Origin: Ammoniphilus sp. YIM 78166
GTDB lineage: Bacteria > Bacillota > Bacilli > Aneurinibacillales > RAOX-1
DNA: 58,491 nucleotides
Reading direction: 5' to 3'
Assembly (NCBI RefSeq): GCF_004522215.1
Contig: NZ_SDLR01000013.1
Coordinates: 1-58,491, forward strand
Shown here: positions 24,646 through 33,467 of the stretch, piece after piece
Layout: every line of letters begins with the position of its first letter
How positions within the stretch are numbered: position 1 is the first letter of the stretch
Program-made: the position numbers and the translations under genes
Notes under the pieces: model-generated
Told to the model about the DNA's origin: nothing
Databases searched by the model: none
What the model saw: the letters and a program-made list of their open reading frames with translations, nothing else

Positions 24646-24662
24646 TTGGCATCAATCTTGCT
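24646..24662 (+). promoter_or_regulatory. Sigma-54 promoter of the eleven-gene catabolic operon
   Basis: TTGGCATCAATCTTGCT, GG-N10-GC, about 57 bases before the thioesterase start. No terminator was found until 35459, so the unit probably runs from thioesterase to UbiD (about 10.7 kb). Confidence 0.87.
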
Positions 24663-24718
24663 TTTATAAATAACCGAGAAGCTTCCTTAGGAGAAAGAAA
24701 GAAGCAGGAGGGATGAAC

Positions 24719-25126
24719 ATGCAGATGGAAATGCAAATTACGGTTCGGTCGACCGAGATAGACGGAAATGGTCATGTGAACAATGCTAAATATCTGGAGT
24801 ATTTAGAGTGGGCAAGACAGGAATGGAACACGGAGGTGGGTCTGACTCCTGAAGCCCTAGATCAATACGGAATCCGACTGGTAACCGTCAATATCAACAT
24901 TAATTATAAAAAGGAAGCACGGCAAGGGCAAAAGCTTGCGATTATGACCAAGGTGGAAAAAGTTGGCCGTTCTAGCTTTGCCCTATCGCAAAAGATCCAC
25001 AATGAAGCGGGCGAATTAGTAGCAGAGGCTGTGACGACTCGAGTAGCCGTACAAAATGCGGATGCGAAAAGCTGTGCGATTCCAGACGAGCTGAAGGAGA
25101 AGTTTGTCATTCAAGTGGGAGGCTAA
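24719..25126 (+). CDS. Hotdog-fold acyl-CoA thioesterase (YbgC/4HBT family)
   Basis: 135 residues. The ATG at 24719 is 6 bases after AGGAGGG; an ATG at 24713 is too close. 4-hydroxybenzoyl-CoA-thioesterase-type pattern: RSTEIDGNGHVNNAKYLEYL with the catalytic acid region EIDGNGHVNN, then EWAR. It hydrolyses an acyl-CoA. As the first gene of a furoyl-CoA-type operon it could release 2-oxoglutarate from 2-oxoglutaryl-CoA; housekeeping removal of dead-end CoA esters is the alternative. Confidence 0.85.
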   Translation: MQMEMQITVRSTEIDGNGHVNNAKYLEYLEWARQEWNTEVGLTPEALDQYGIRLVTVNININYKKEARQGQKLAIMTKVEKVGRSSFALSQKIHNEAGELVAEAVTTRVAVQNADAKSCAIPDELKEKFVIQVGG

Positions 25127-25130
25127 TTCC

Positions 25131-26150
25131 ATGTCTAATATAATGAAGGAATTGCTCAGATGCAAAAGGGAAGGGCGATCCGGTGTTCTGGCCACCATTA
25201 TTCAGGTTGAAGGCTCGGCTTACCAAAAGGAAGGGACGAAATGCTTCTATTCCGAGGATGGCATATTAACAGGAATTCTTAGCGGCGGATGTGTGGAACA
25301 AGACATCGAAGAACATGCTAGGGACGTTTTGCAGCAGCGCAAGCCCAAAACGATTTTCTATGATTTTCGCGGAGAGGCGAGTGACCTTTGGGGATTGGGC
25401 GTCGGCTGCAATGGGGCTATTCAGATCTTTTTGGAGCTCTACGATCCCATTCAACAGCCTGATCGCTCCGAACTGATTGAAATGTCCGTGACCAGGCTGA
25501 TTCGTGAGACCCAAACGGTCGTCACCATCATCGATGGACCGGATCACGAAAGGATTGGGGAGAAGTGGCTGGCATCGGAGCAGAGGGACCTATCACTTGC
25601 GGGTTGGAAGCTTTTCCACGATCGCATCACGCCGGTTCCCAAGCTGCTGGTGTTTGGCGCTGGGCCAGACGCGGTTCCTGTGGTGAAGGGAGCCAAGGAC
25701 TTGGGGTGGCATGTGACCGTGGCGGACCATCGCCCGGGCTATCTCCACCAGCCTCCCTTCGGCAGCGCGGATCAGCTCGTTCATACGCCAGCGGGGAAGG
25801 CGCCTGCCGTGGAGCTCGATTCCCATACCTTTGTCGTGATCATGAGCCATCATTTCGAGCAGGATCAATTGATGCTGACTCATGCGCTCCCGTCGGATGT
25901 GCCTTATATTGGGGTTCTCGGTCCAAGGCATCGTACGCAAAGGATGCTGGAACATATGGAATGTCAATGGAAAGCTGCAAAATTAAAACGTATTCATAGC
26001 CCGATCGGCCTGGATATCGGCTCGAAAACGCCGGAGGAAATTGCTCTTAGCATTTTAAGCGAACTGACCGCTTGTTATCGGGGAGCCATGGCCGCCGCCT
26101 CGCTTAAAGAAAAGGCAGGAGAGTTTCATTGGTATGCATCCGTCATCTAA
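25131..26150 (+). CDS. XdhC/CoxI-family molybdenum cofactor insertion protein
   Basis: 339 residues from the ATG at 25131 (GGAGG 8 bases upstream). N-terminal XdhC_CoxI segment (GVLATIIQVEGSAYQKEGTK, then GILSGGCVEQDI) and C-terminal Rossmann part with GAGPDA at the start of its dinucleotide fold. XdhC proteins bind and sulfurate the molybdenum cofactor and load it into xanthine-dehydrogenase-family enzymes, here the large subunit encoded two genes later. Overlaps the next gene by 17 bases. Confidence 0.9.
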   Translation: MSNIMKELLRCKREGRSGVLATIIQVEGSAYQKEGTKCFYSEDGILTGILSGGCVEQDIEEHARDVLQQRKPKTIFYDFRGEASDLWGLGVGCNGAIQIFLELYDPIQQPDRSELIEMSVTRLIRETQTVVTIIDGPDHERIGEKWLASEQRDLSLAGWKLFHDRITPVPKLLVFGAGPDAVPVVKGAKDLGWHVTVADHRPGYLHQPPFGSADQLVHTPAGKAPAVELDSHTFVVIMSHHFEQDQLMLTHALPSDVPYIGVLGPRHRTQRMLEHMECQWKAAKLKRIHSPIGLDIGSKTPEEIALSILSELTACYRGAMAAASLKEKAGEFHWYASVI

Positions 26151-26754
26151 GCCGACAAGAACCATTTGGGGATTAGTCTTGGCTGCAGGGCTTTCCCGGC
26201 GGATGGGTTCTCCCAAGCTGATCCTCCCGTTTGAAGGAAGGCCAATGATCCAGCATATGATCCATTCAGCCGTGCAATCCAAGCTAGATGGGGTCGCTGT
26301 GGTAATCAACCCGCAGTGGAAAGAGCTGGAGGATGCTGTTCAAGCTTCAGGCGCTGATCTTATAGTCCGAAATGAGCAGGCCGAGCAAGGGATGTCGACA
26401 TCTTTAACTGAAGGATTGAAGTTGCTCCCGCCAGAGGCGGATGCGGTGATGGTCCTACTCGGCGATCAGCCGCACATGCAGACGGCGACCATCGATCAAT
26501 TAGTAGAACGGTTTTATCAAGTTGAAAACCCGATTATTCAAGCGAATTACAGAGGCCAGAAAGGTCACCCCGTGATCTTTACTAGAGATCTTTTTCCTCA
26601 GCTCCTTAAGGTGAAGGGGGATCAGGGCGGAAAGGACATCATTCGGAGCTTGTCCGATCAGATAGAGTGGGTCGAGTTTGATAACGAACCCATAAACGAC
26701 ATCGATACGATGGAAGATTATGCAAGATTAATAGGCAAGGAGGTTCGTAGATGA
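26134..26754 (+). CDS. MobA/MocA-like molybdenum cofactor nucleotidyltransferase
   Basis: 206 residues of NTP-transferase fold. Nucleotide-binding signature LAAGLSRRMGSPKLILPFEG (cut) at about 16-35, LLGDQPHM metal-binding loop, GQKGHPVIF. MocA-type enzymes add CMP to molybdopterin, the cofactor form used by xanthine-dehydrogenase-family hydroxylases, which fits the neighbours. Overlaps XdhC upstream and the hydroxylase large-subunit gene downstream by 4 bases (ATGA). Confidence 0.88.
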   Translation: MHPSSKPTRTIWGLVLAAGLSRRMGSPKLILPFEGRPMIQHMIHSAVQSKLDGVAVVINPQWKELEDAVQASGADLIVRNEQAEQGMSTSLTEGLKLLPPEADAVMVLLGDQPHMQTATIDQLVERFYQVENPIIQANYRGQKGHPVIFTRDLFPQLLKVKGDQGGKDIIRSLSDQIEWVEFDNEPINDIDTMEDYARLIGKEVRR

Positions 26755-29153
26755 GTTCGCTAGGAAAGCCCATGAATCGGGTGGAAGATGCCCGGCTTTT
26801 GACCGGCAAGGGGACCTATATAGATGATTTGCCGGTTTTTCCGAACACGAAGCAAGTGATGATCATGCGAAGCACGCTTCCGCATGCCCGGATTAAAAGC
26901 ATTGATGTTAGCGAAGCGCTTAAAATGGCAGGCGTAGAGGGCATCTTGACAGGCCAGGATCTGCGCCAGGATCTGCGCCAGGATCTCGATTATCTGCCCG
27001 TGGGGGTAACGGCCCCGGTGGAATATTACCCGATCGCCATCGAGAAGGTTCGGTACGTCGGGGAGCCCATTGCGGTGATTGTGGCGAAGAATCGCTATAT
27101 CGCCGAGGATGCCATTGAAAAAATCAAGGTGGAATATGATCCGCTTCCCGCAGTGGTGGATGTGGAACAGGCCGCGGAACCCGATGCCCCGATCCTGCAT
27201 GAACAGGTCGGATCGAATGTCGCCAACCATCGCTATTTCCATTATGGGAATGCCGATCAAGCTTTTGCGGAAGCTGACCATATCATCAAGCACAAGTTTA
27301 AATTTCCTAAATATAGCGCAACCCCGGTAGAAACCTATGGCGTCCTGGCTAGCTATGACCACGCTTCAGAAGTCCATACCGTGCACGCCAATTTTCACGG
27401 ACCGTTTATTCTTCATTCCTTGATGGCGAAGGCCTTGAAAGTGCCGAGCAGCCACCTGCGGCTCATTACCCCGAAGGATAACGGAGGAAGCTACGGGATT
27501 AAAGCTGGCCTGGTACCCTATATCGTCCTGATGGCTGCCGTAAGCAAGAAGCTGGGGCTCCCTGTGAAGTGGATTGAGGACAGACAGGAGCACTTGATGA
27601 GCAGCTCCAGCGGGACGGACCGAGTCACGTATATTGAAGCCGCAGTCAAGAAGGATGGCAAGGTCACCGGCTTTCGGATGAAGTTTATTGATAATGTAGG
27701 AGCGTATATCCGCGCCCCGGAACCGGCTTGTCTTTACCGGAACCATGGGAATACGACGGGGGCTTATGATGTTCCGAACCTAGAGCTCGAAACGATGGCG
27801 GTGATGAGCAACAAATGTCCGACGGGTTTAATCCGCGGCTATGGCGGTCAGCAAACGTATTTTCCTCTAGAACGCATGATGCACATCATCGCTCAGGAGC
27901 TTCAGCTGGATCCGGTTGACGTGATACGCAAAAATCTGATCGCGACGGAAAAGTTTCCGTTTCGCACGGCTACCGGCGGTGTTTATGACAGCGGAGATTA
28001 TTTTAAAGCGTTTAACCTGGTGGTGGAAACGGGGAAATATCAGGAATTGCGCCAACGCCAGGAAGAGGCGAGAAAAGAAGGGCGATACCTGGGAATCGGG
28101 TTTGCTTGTATCGTAGAACCGTCCGGCTCCAACATGGGCTATGTCACCATCGCCCTCACGCCGGAGGAACGAGCAAAATCCTTGCCTAAATCCGGATGTC
28201 CGGAAGCGGCAACAGTGTCCATTGATCCGATGGGGAATGTTACCGTGCGAATCAGTACGACACCGTCCGGCCAGGGGCATGAAACGGTCACCGCGCAAAT
28301 TGTATCGGATGTACTGGGCATTCCCGCTGAGCGGATCCGTGTAATCGCTGAACTTGATACCAATACGAGCGCCTGGTCGATTGCATCGGGTAGCTACTCC
28401 AGCCGATTTGCCGCTCTTGGATCCAGTGCTGTGTACCATGCCGCAGGCAAAGTAAAAGCGAAGCTGATCAAGATCGCCTCTTCTTTGCTCCACACGCCAG
28501 AAGACGAATTAGAGCTACAAGAGGGCAGAGTGTTTGTGAAGGGGCAGCTGGAAAAGCAGGTTCCCCTCAGGAGGCTCACGGGACTGGCGCACTGGAATCC
28601 GGCTGATCTGCCAGCTGGAATGGAAGCCGGTATCTATGAAACCGCGTATTTCTCGCTGCCTCAAGCGATACAGCCGGATGAGAACGATTTGATCAATTCT
28701 TCGGCAACCTATGGTTTTGTCGCGGACTTGGTGCTGGTGGAAGTGATGCCGGATACGGGAGAGGTGAGGATCGAAGATTACTTTACCGTACATGATGCCG
28801 GAACGCTATTAAATCCCAAGATTGTAGATGGCCAAATCTATGGCGGTCTAGCTCATGGCATAGGCGGAGCGCTCTATGAAGAGCTGATGTATGATCATCG
28901 CGGGCAGTTCCTGACCGGTTCATTCATGGATTACTTATGTCCGACGGCTCCTGAGATTCCGCGTGTAACCCTGAAGCATATCGAGACGCCGTCACCACTT
29001 ACCCCGCTGGGGGCGAAGGGACTGGGGGAGGGCAATACGATGAGCGCCCCGGCAGCGGTGGCGAACGCTGTGAGCGATGCCCTGGAAGGTTTTGGTGTAA
29101 GAATTGATACGTTGCCTTTGAGTCCGAATTATATTTGGAAATTACTTCGATAG
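26751..29153 (+). CDS. Molybdenum hydroxylase large subunit (xanthine dehydrogenase/CoxL superfamily; HmfA-like)
   Basis: An 800-residue molybdopterin-binding catalytic subunit. N-terminal GKPMNRVEDARLLTGKGTYI domain, Moco-binding core and the catalytic glutamate Glu760 in GAKGLGEG. The loop that in CO dehydrogenase reads AYxCSFR is GLIRGYGGQQ here, so it is not a form I CO dehydrogenase. It works with the FAD and 2Fe-2S subunits encoded downstream to hydroxylate a heteroaromatic or acyl-CoA substrate using water. Next to a CoA ligase and crotonase, the best match is 2-furoyl-CoA dehydrogenase (HmfABC). Residues about 68-80 contain a tandem GQDLRQDLRQDL from a 12-bp triplication. Confidence 0.88.
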   Translation: MSSLGKPMNRVEDARLLTGKGTYIDDLPVFPNTKQVMIMRSTLPHARIKSIDVSEALKMAGVEGILTGQDLRQDLRQDLDYLPVGVTAPVEYYPIAIEKVRYVGEPIAVIVAKNRYIAEDAIEKIKVEYDPLPAVVDVEQAAEPDAPILHEQVGSNVANHRYFHYGNADQAFAEADHIIKHKFKFPKYSATPVETYGVLASYDHASEVHTVHANFHGPFILHSLMAKALKVPSSHLRLITPKDNGGSYGIKAGLVPYIVLMAAVSKKLGLPVKWIEDRQEHLMSSSSGTDRVTYIEAAVKKDGKVTGFRMKFIDNVGAYIRAPEPACLYRNHGNTTGAYDVPNLELETMAVMSNKCPTGLIRGYGGQQTYFPLERMMHIIAQELQLDPVDVIRKNLIATEKFPFRTATGGVYDSGDYFKAFNLVVETGKYQELRQRQEEARKEGRYLGIGFACIVEPSGSNMGYVTIALTPEERAKSLPKSGCPEAATVSIDPMGNVTVRISTTPSGQGHETVTAQIVSDVLGIPAERIRVIAELDTNTSAWSIASGSYSSRFAALGSSAVYHAAGKVKAKLIKIASSLLHTPEDELELQEGRVFVKGQLEKQVPLRRLTGLAHWNPADLPAGMEAGIYETAYFSLPQAIQPDENDLINSSATYGFVADLVLVEVMPDTGEVRIEDYFTVHDAGTLLNPKIVDGQIYGGLAHGIGGALYEELMYDHRGQFLTGSFMDYLCPTAPEIPRVTLKHIETPSPLTPLGAKGLGEGNTMSAPAAVANAVSDALEGFGVRIDTLPLSPNYIWKLLR
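26953..26988 (+). repeat. Three tandem 12-bp units inside hydroxylase gene
   Basis: GCCAGGATCTGC repeated three times (last unit ends CG), in frame, adding RQDL units to the protein. Confidence 0.85.
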
Positions 29154-29188
29154 AATCCTACTTAATTAAAATGGTGAGGTGCATGAGC

Positions 29189-29641
29189 ATGAATGGAAAG
29201 GGAAGTATTACGTTAGAAGCCGGTGTGGAGCAAGCATGGGATGTCCTGTTGAACCCGGAGGTTTTGGCCAAGTGCATTATGGGCTGCAATAAGCTGGAGC
29301 TGGTGGAAGAAGGGAAGTATAAAGCGGATTTGTCCGTCGGGATCGCAGCGGTAAAAGGAAGCTATTCCTCTACAATCGAATTGGCTGATCTGGAGAAACC
29401 GAAGCGCTATAAGCTGATTGTGAAAGGGGAAGGCGGCCCGGGACATGTGGAAGCGACCGGGGTGGTCGACCTGTCAGCCGTGGATGCGAATACCACCACC
29501 TTGAATTATGAGTATGAGGCAGAGGTCGGCGGAAAAGTGGCCATGATCGGCCAGCGCATGCTCGGCGGCGTAGCGAAGCTCATTATTAATGACTTTTTCA
29601 AAAAGTTCAGCAAAGAGGTTAAACAAGCCGTAGGTTCATAA
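29189..29641 (+). CDS. CoxG-type SRPBCC-domain protein
   Basis: 150 residues. The ATG at 29189 is preferred (GAGGTG 9 bases upstream) and aligns with family starts (MNGKGSITLEAGVEQAWDVL, LNPEVLAKCIMGC); ATG at 29183 is an alternative. CoxG proteins of the START/Bet v1 superfamily accompany CO-dehydrogenase-type hydroxylases and probably recruit or assemble them at the membrane. The C-terminal ~30 residues (RMLGGVAKLIINDFFKKF) are amphipathic. Located between the large- and medium-subunit genes. Confidence 0.87.
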   Translation: MNGKGSITLEAGVEQAWDVLLNPEVLAKCIMGCNKLELVEEGKYKADLSVGIAAVKGSYSSTIELADLEKPKRYKLIVKGEGGPGHVEATGVVDLSAVDANTTTLNYEYEAEVGGKVAMIGQRMLGGVAKLIINDFFKKFSKEVKQAVGS

Positions 29642-29663
29642 CGGAGAAGGGGGGAACGATGGA

Positions 29664-30533
29664 ATGAAACCGGCTGCGTTCGATTATCTGCGACCCAGCA
29701 CGCTGGAGGAAGCCCTCAAGCTTCTCGATGAGCTTGGAGATGAAGCCAAGGTCATTGCAGGGGGGCAAAGCCTCGTGCCGATTATGAACATGCGGTTGGC
29801 AACACCGAAGTGCTTAATCGATATTAATCAAATTCCGGAGCTTCGCTATATCGAAGCGGATGGCCCTATTCTGCGGATTGGTGCCTTAACCCGCCAAAGC
29901 GAACTGGAGCATTCACCCGTCATTCGGGAGCGAGTGGGGTTGATGAGCGAGGCAATTCCTTATATTGGCCACGTACAAACGAGAAATCGGGGAACCGTGG
30001 GGGGAAGCTTGGTGCATGCTGACCCGACGGCAGAACTGCCGATGACGCTTTTAACTTTAGGCGGTTCAGTTCAGATCTCCTCGCTTGAGGAAACGAGAGA
30101 AGTGAAGGCAGAGGAGTTTTTTATCACGTACCTGACCACGGATATCATGCCCAACGAGCTGCTCACCCAGGTGCTGATTCCCTGGAGCGTGGAACGCCAG
30201 GGTTATGCCTTTACGGAATTTAGCCGGCGCCATGGCGATTTCGCTCTTGTAGCGGGCGCTTGCCACATGGTATTGGATCAACAGGGCCGGATTGCTTCAG
30301 GAAGATTGGTTCTTGGCGGAGTGGATGCGGTTCCGCTGTGGATTGAAGAAGCGTTCGACCTGCTGGTGGGAGAGAATCTAAGCGAGTCTACCATCGCGCG
30401 CATTCAAGACATCGTAGAAGAACGAGTGGACCCTGAGACCGACCTTCATGCCAGCGCCGACTACCGCAGGCATCTGGCGAAGGTGATGGCGGGTGATGTT
30501 CTTCGTCAAGCCTACACAAAAGCAAAGGGGTGA
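29664..30533 (+). CDS. Molybdenum hydroxylase FAD-binding medium subunit (CoxM family)
   Basis: 289 residues with the FAD-binding motifs AGGQSLVPIMNMRLA (about 32-46) and TRNRGTVGGSLVHADPTAE (about 106-124), and a C-terminal CO_deh_flav_C-type domain. It passes electrons between the iron-sulfur subunit and the external acceptor. GGAGAAGGGGGG upstream; the stop TGA overlaps the next reading frame. Confidence 0.92.
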   Translation: MKPAAFDYLRPSTLEEALKLLDELGDEAKVIAGGQSLVPIMNMRLATPKCLIDINQIPELRYIEADGPILRIGALTRQSELEHSPVIRERVGLMSEAIPYIGHVQTRNRGTVGGSLVHADPTAELPMTLLTLGGSVQISSLEETREVKAEEFFITYLTTDIMPNELLTQVLIPWSVERQGYAFTEFSRRHGDFALVAGACHMVLDQQGRIASGRLVLGGVDAVPLWIEEAFDLLVGENLSESTIARIQDIVEERVDPETDLHASADYRRHLAKVMAGDVLRQAYTKAKG

Positions 30534-30538
30534 CCAAA

Positions 30539-31048
30539 GTGGATCATCACGTTCATACTATCGAAGTTACAATTAATGGAAAAAAGTACCGTGAAACGGT
30601 GGAATCTCGCCTGCTGCTCAGCGACTTTCTGCGCGAGATCTGCGGGCTTACGGGAACCCATGTGGGATGCGAGCATGGCGTATGTGGGGCGTGTACGGTT
30701 CAGGTCAATGGATCGGCTGTCCGGAGCTGCTTGCTATTCGCGGTTCAAACCGATGGCCAGGAGATCAAGACAGTGGAGGGATTAGCCGAACCTGGGAGCT
30801 TGACGCCGCTTCAGCAGAATTTCTCCGAATGCCATGGCTTACAATGCGGATTCTGTACAGCGGGAATTCTGATGTCCACGGATGATTTCTTAAGGCAGCA
30901 CGCATGTCCCTCCACGAAAGAAATCAAAGAGATGCTGTCTGGTCACCTCTGCCGGTGTACCGGATATGACGGCATTGTAAAAGCCATTGAAAAAACGGTA
31001 AAAGAAAAGAATGTCGCCGAAGACAAGGAGATGAAGCTATGTACCTAG
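30539..31048 (+). CDS. Molybdenum hydroxylase 2Fe-2S small subunit (CoxS family)
   Basis: 169 residues from the GTG at 30539 (AAAGGGG 8 bases upstream; the GTG at 30530 overlaps that site). Two 2Fe-2S clusters: plant-type CEHGVCGACTV with a distal Cys (RSCLL), and the helical cluster CGFCTAG/CRCTGY. It relays electrons from the molybdenum site to FAD. Its last 10 bases overlap the CoA-ligase gene. Confidence 0.92.
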   Translation: MDHHVHTIEVTINGKKYRETVESRLLLSDFLREICGLTGTHVGCEHGVCGACTVQVNGSAVRSCLLFAVQTDGQEIKTVEGLAEPGSLTPLQQNFSECHGLQCGFCTAGILMSTDDFLRQHACPSTKEIKEMLSGHLCRCTGYDGIVKAIEKTVKEKNVAEDKEMKLCT

Positions 31049-32598
31049 GAACCCTGTTTGATTTTAGCGTGGAGAGATTCCCCGACCGAATCGCTCTCGT
31101 ACAGGGAAAACAGCGCTATACCTACCAGCAGATGAGCAACGAAGTTACCCGTGTCGCCTCCTCACTCCAGAAGCATGGAGTGGGGAAGCAAGACCGTGTC
31201 ATGATCATTCTCAAGAATCGCCTGGAAACGGTCATCCTGTATTGGGCGCTGCAAAAGCTCGGGGCGGTATTTACGCCGATCAACTTCCGACTGTCGGGAG
31301 AAGAAGTGGAGTACTGCGTTAATGACGCGGGTGCAAAGGTGGTCGTCTATGAGGGAGCAAGCAAGGATGCGGTAAAAAAGGCGAAGTTCCAGAACAGCCC
31401 TCTTCTTGTTGGGCTAGAGGATGACTGTGAAGCAGAGGTTACGTACAAGGAGCTAGTAGATAAAGGGGCCGATGGATACGATAGACCCGATGTCAAAGAG
31501 ACGGATGTCGCGCTCATGCTGTATACATCGGGAACAACGGGCAGACCAAAGGGAGTACCGCGCACGCACATGAACGAGTACTCCGCAGCCTTGGCCCACA
31601 TCATTCAAAACCAGTATGCCGATGGTGAGAGCACACTTGGCGTAATGCCATTATATCACACGATGGGGATGCGTTCATTACTTTCCATGTTGGTTCTCAA
31701 TGGAAAATTCGCGATCCTGCCTGATTTTGATTCCGAGGACGCGCTAAAAATGTTGAGTGAAGAGAAGATTAGCTGTGTCTATCTGGTACCGACCCTTTAT
31801 CATGACATTCTCCATCATCCTCGTTTTGGCGAATACGATTTGTCGCATCTGAAAAAGATTGGCTATGCCGGAGCGGCGATGACGACCGCTTTGGCTGAAA
31901 AGTGCAAGGCCATGCTTCAGCCCGACATTTTTGTGAACCATTACGGGAGCACGGAAGTGTATACCTTTACGATTTGTCCGGATGTCGCCGCCAAGCCAGG
32001 CTCTGCCGGAAAGCCAGGGATTCATCAGAATATCCGTCTGGTGGTGGCTGATCCGGATGGCAAATCGACTGCAAGTGATGTCGTAGGTATCGGAGAAGTG
32101 GGTGAAATTATCGCCAACACGGAATCAGGAGAAGCCTTCAAAGGGTATTGGAACCGCCCGGATGCAACAGCCAAGGCGATTAGAGAGGGGTGGTACTTTA
32201 CGGGAGATTTGGGCGTGCTCGATCCAGACGGGGATCTGTTTGTCGTCGGCCGCGTGGATGACATGATTATCTCCGGAGGGGAAAACATTCATCCCTTGGA
32301 GGTCGAAGATCTCCTCGCGAAGCATCCGTTGGTATCGGAAGTCGCGATTGTCGGGGAGCCGGATGATCGATGGGGACAGATTGTCACCGCCTATGTGGTG
32401 CCGAAGGATTCCCTGCTCACCATGCAGGAGCTGGACCAGTACTGTAAGGCCAGCGCCGAATTATCGAATTTTAAGAGACCTCGAAAGTATGTTTTTGTGA
32501 CTGAGATTCCGAAGAGCCCAGTAGGTAAAATCCTGCGCAGAAAGCTGCGTGATGGCGACTTTTCTGAATATGAAGCAAGAAATAATGCCGTTTCCTAA
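31039..32598 (+). CDS. AMP-forming acyl/aryl-CoA ligase (HmfD-like)
   Basis: A 519-residue ANL-superfamily ligase. P-loop TSGTTGRPKG, YGSTE adenylate motif, GYWNRPDAT and GWYFTGDLG, hinge GRVDDMIISGGENIHP, and the C-terminal catalytic lysine in GKILRRKL. The C-terminal half closely resembles 4-chlorobenzoate and similar arylcarboxylate:CoA ligases. It activates a carboxylic acid with ATP and CoA. Next to a CoxLMS-type hydroxylase and a UbiD decarboxylase, 2-furoate is the best candidate substrate (2-furoyl-CoA synthetase). Benzoate-like acids remain possible. Confidence 0.88.
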   Translation: MYLGTLFDFSVERFPDRIALVQGKQRYTYQQMSNEVTRVASSLQKHGVGKQDRVMIILKNRLETVILYWALQKLGAVFTPINFRLSGEEVEYCVNDAGAKVVVYEGASKDAVKKAKFQNSPLLVGLEDDCEAEVTYKELVDKGADGYDRPDVKETDVALMLYTSGTTGRPKGVPRTHMNEYSAALAHIIQNQYADGESTLGVMPLYHTMGMRSLLSMLVLNGKFAILPDFDSEDALKMLSEEKISCVYLVPTLYHDILHHPRFGEYDLSHLKKIGYAGAAMTTALAEKCKAMLQPDIFVNHYGSTEVYTFTICPDVAAKPGSAGKPGIHQNIRLVVADPDGKSTASDVVGIGEVGEIIANTESGEAFKGYWNRPDATAKAIREGWYFTGDLGVLDPDGDLFVVGRVDDMIISGGENIHPLEVEDLLAKHPLVSEVAIVGEPDDRWGQIVTAYVVPKDSLLTMQELDQYCKASAELSNFKRPRKYVFVTEIPKSPVGKILRRKLRDGDFSEYEARNNAVS

Positions 32599-32630
32599 AC
32601 TACTGTTTACATTTGAGAGGAGAAATCAAT

Positions 32631-33413
32631 ATGAGCCAACAATATGATCACATTACCGTAGAGAAGAATAGAGAAAAGCAAACCGCAACCATTATTCTGG
32701 ACCGTCCGGAAAAAATGAACTATGTAAGCATGCTGGGCCGCCAACACTTGACGCAAATTTTCGATGAGCTGAACCGGGATGAAGAAGTGCGGGTTATCGT
32801 TATTAAGGGTGCAGGAGACAAATGCTTTACTGCGGGGGGAGATATCCCTGGGTTCTTGGAAGTCCATCAAGAAGAATTGTCCCACTTGGCCGACAATGTT
32901 GCCGCTCCGGAGAGATCGCCTAAGCCGGTCATTGCCCAACTTCAAGGCTATACCTTTGGCGTTGGCTGCGAAATCGCCATGGCTTGCGACTTCCGCATTG
33001 CAGCAGAAGACACCCAATTAGCGTTGCCGGAAATGAACCTAGGGCAAATCCCAGGCAGCGGCGGAACGCAGCGGATCGCGAAGATCGTGGGCCTTACCCG
33101 TGCGAAGGATATGATTATGCGTGCTCGCCGCATTCCTGCCCAGGAAGCCTACCAATGGGGTCTATTAACCAAGGTGGTACCGAAAGACCAGTTAGAGGCG
33201 GAAGTAGATTCTCTGGTTGCCGAGCTTGTTCGCTTCTCTCCGCTCGCTCAAAAGGTAGCGAAAGAGGTATTGAATGCTTCGGAAGATAGCCCAATCAGCG
33301 TAGGGATTAAGCTGGAAGGCAAAGCCTATGGATTGCTTCGCAGTACACAGGATTATCTTGAAGGTACAACGGCGTTTGTAGAAAAGCGCAAGCCGAATTT
33401 TACAGGAAAGTAA
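32631..33413 (+). CDS. Enoyl-CoA hydratase/isomerase family protein (HmfE-like)
   Basis: 260 residues from the ATG at 32631 (AGAGGAG 8 bases upstream). Crotonase fold with oxyanion segments CFTAGGDIP (65-73) and GYTFGVGCE (106-114). Both hydratase glutamates are kept: Glu114 (GCEIAM) and Glu134 (LPEMNLG). It therefore probably adds water or hydrolyses rather than dehalogenates. In the HMF/furoate pathway HmfE, a protein of this superfamily, acts on the lactone form of 5-hydroxy-2-furoyl-CoA, which fits the position directly after the ligase. Confidence 0.87.
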   Translation: MSQQYDHITVEKNREKQTATIILDRPEKMNYVSMLGRQHLTQIFDELNRDEEVRVIVIKGAGDKCFTAGGDIPGFLEVHQEELSHLADNVAAPERSPKPVIAQLQGYTFGVGCEIAMACDFRIAAEDTQLALPEMNLGQIPGSGGTQRIAKIVGLTRAKDMIMRARRIPAQEAYQWGLLTKVVPKDQLEAEVDSLVAELVRFSPLAQKVAKEVLNASEDSPISVGIKLEGKAYGLLRSTQDYLEGTTAFVEKRKPNFTGK

Positions 33414-33467
33414 GGCGAAATGGGGGGCTGGTGGGCTCCCCCTTTATTCCATTTGGGAGGCTATGCC

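Noticed and set aside
26751..31048. Aerobic CO dehydrogenase (coxMSL) as the function of the CoxL/M/S-like genes
   Set aside because: The large subunit lacks the AYxCSFR active-site loop (it reads GLIRGYGGQQ), and the genes are embedded with a CoA ligase, crotonase, UbiX and UbiD, not with other cox genes apart from generic CoxG, XdhC and MocA.
31039..33413. A 4-chlorobenzoate dehalogenation set (fcbA ligase, fcbB dehalogenase, fcbC thioesterase)
   Set aside because: The ligase and hotdog thioesterase would fit, but the crotonase keeps both hydratase glutamates (Glu114, Glu134) and lacks the Trp-His/Asp pattern of the dehalogenase. The Mo-hydroxylase and UbiD/UbiX pair also have no place in that pathway.
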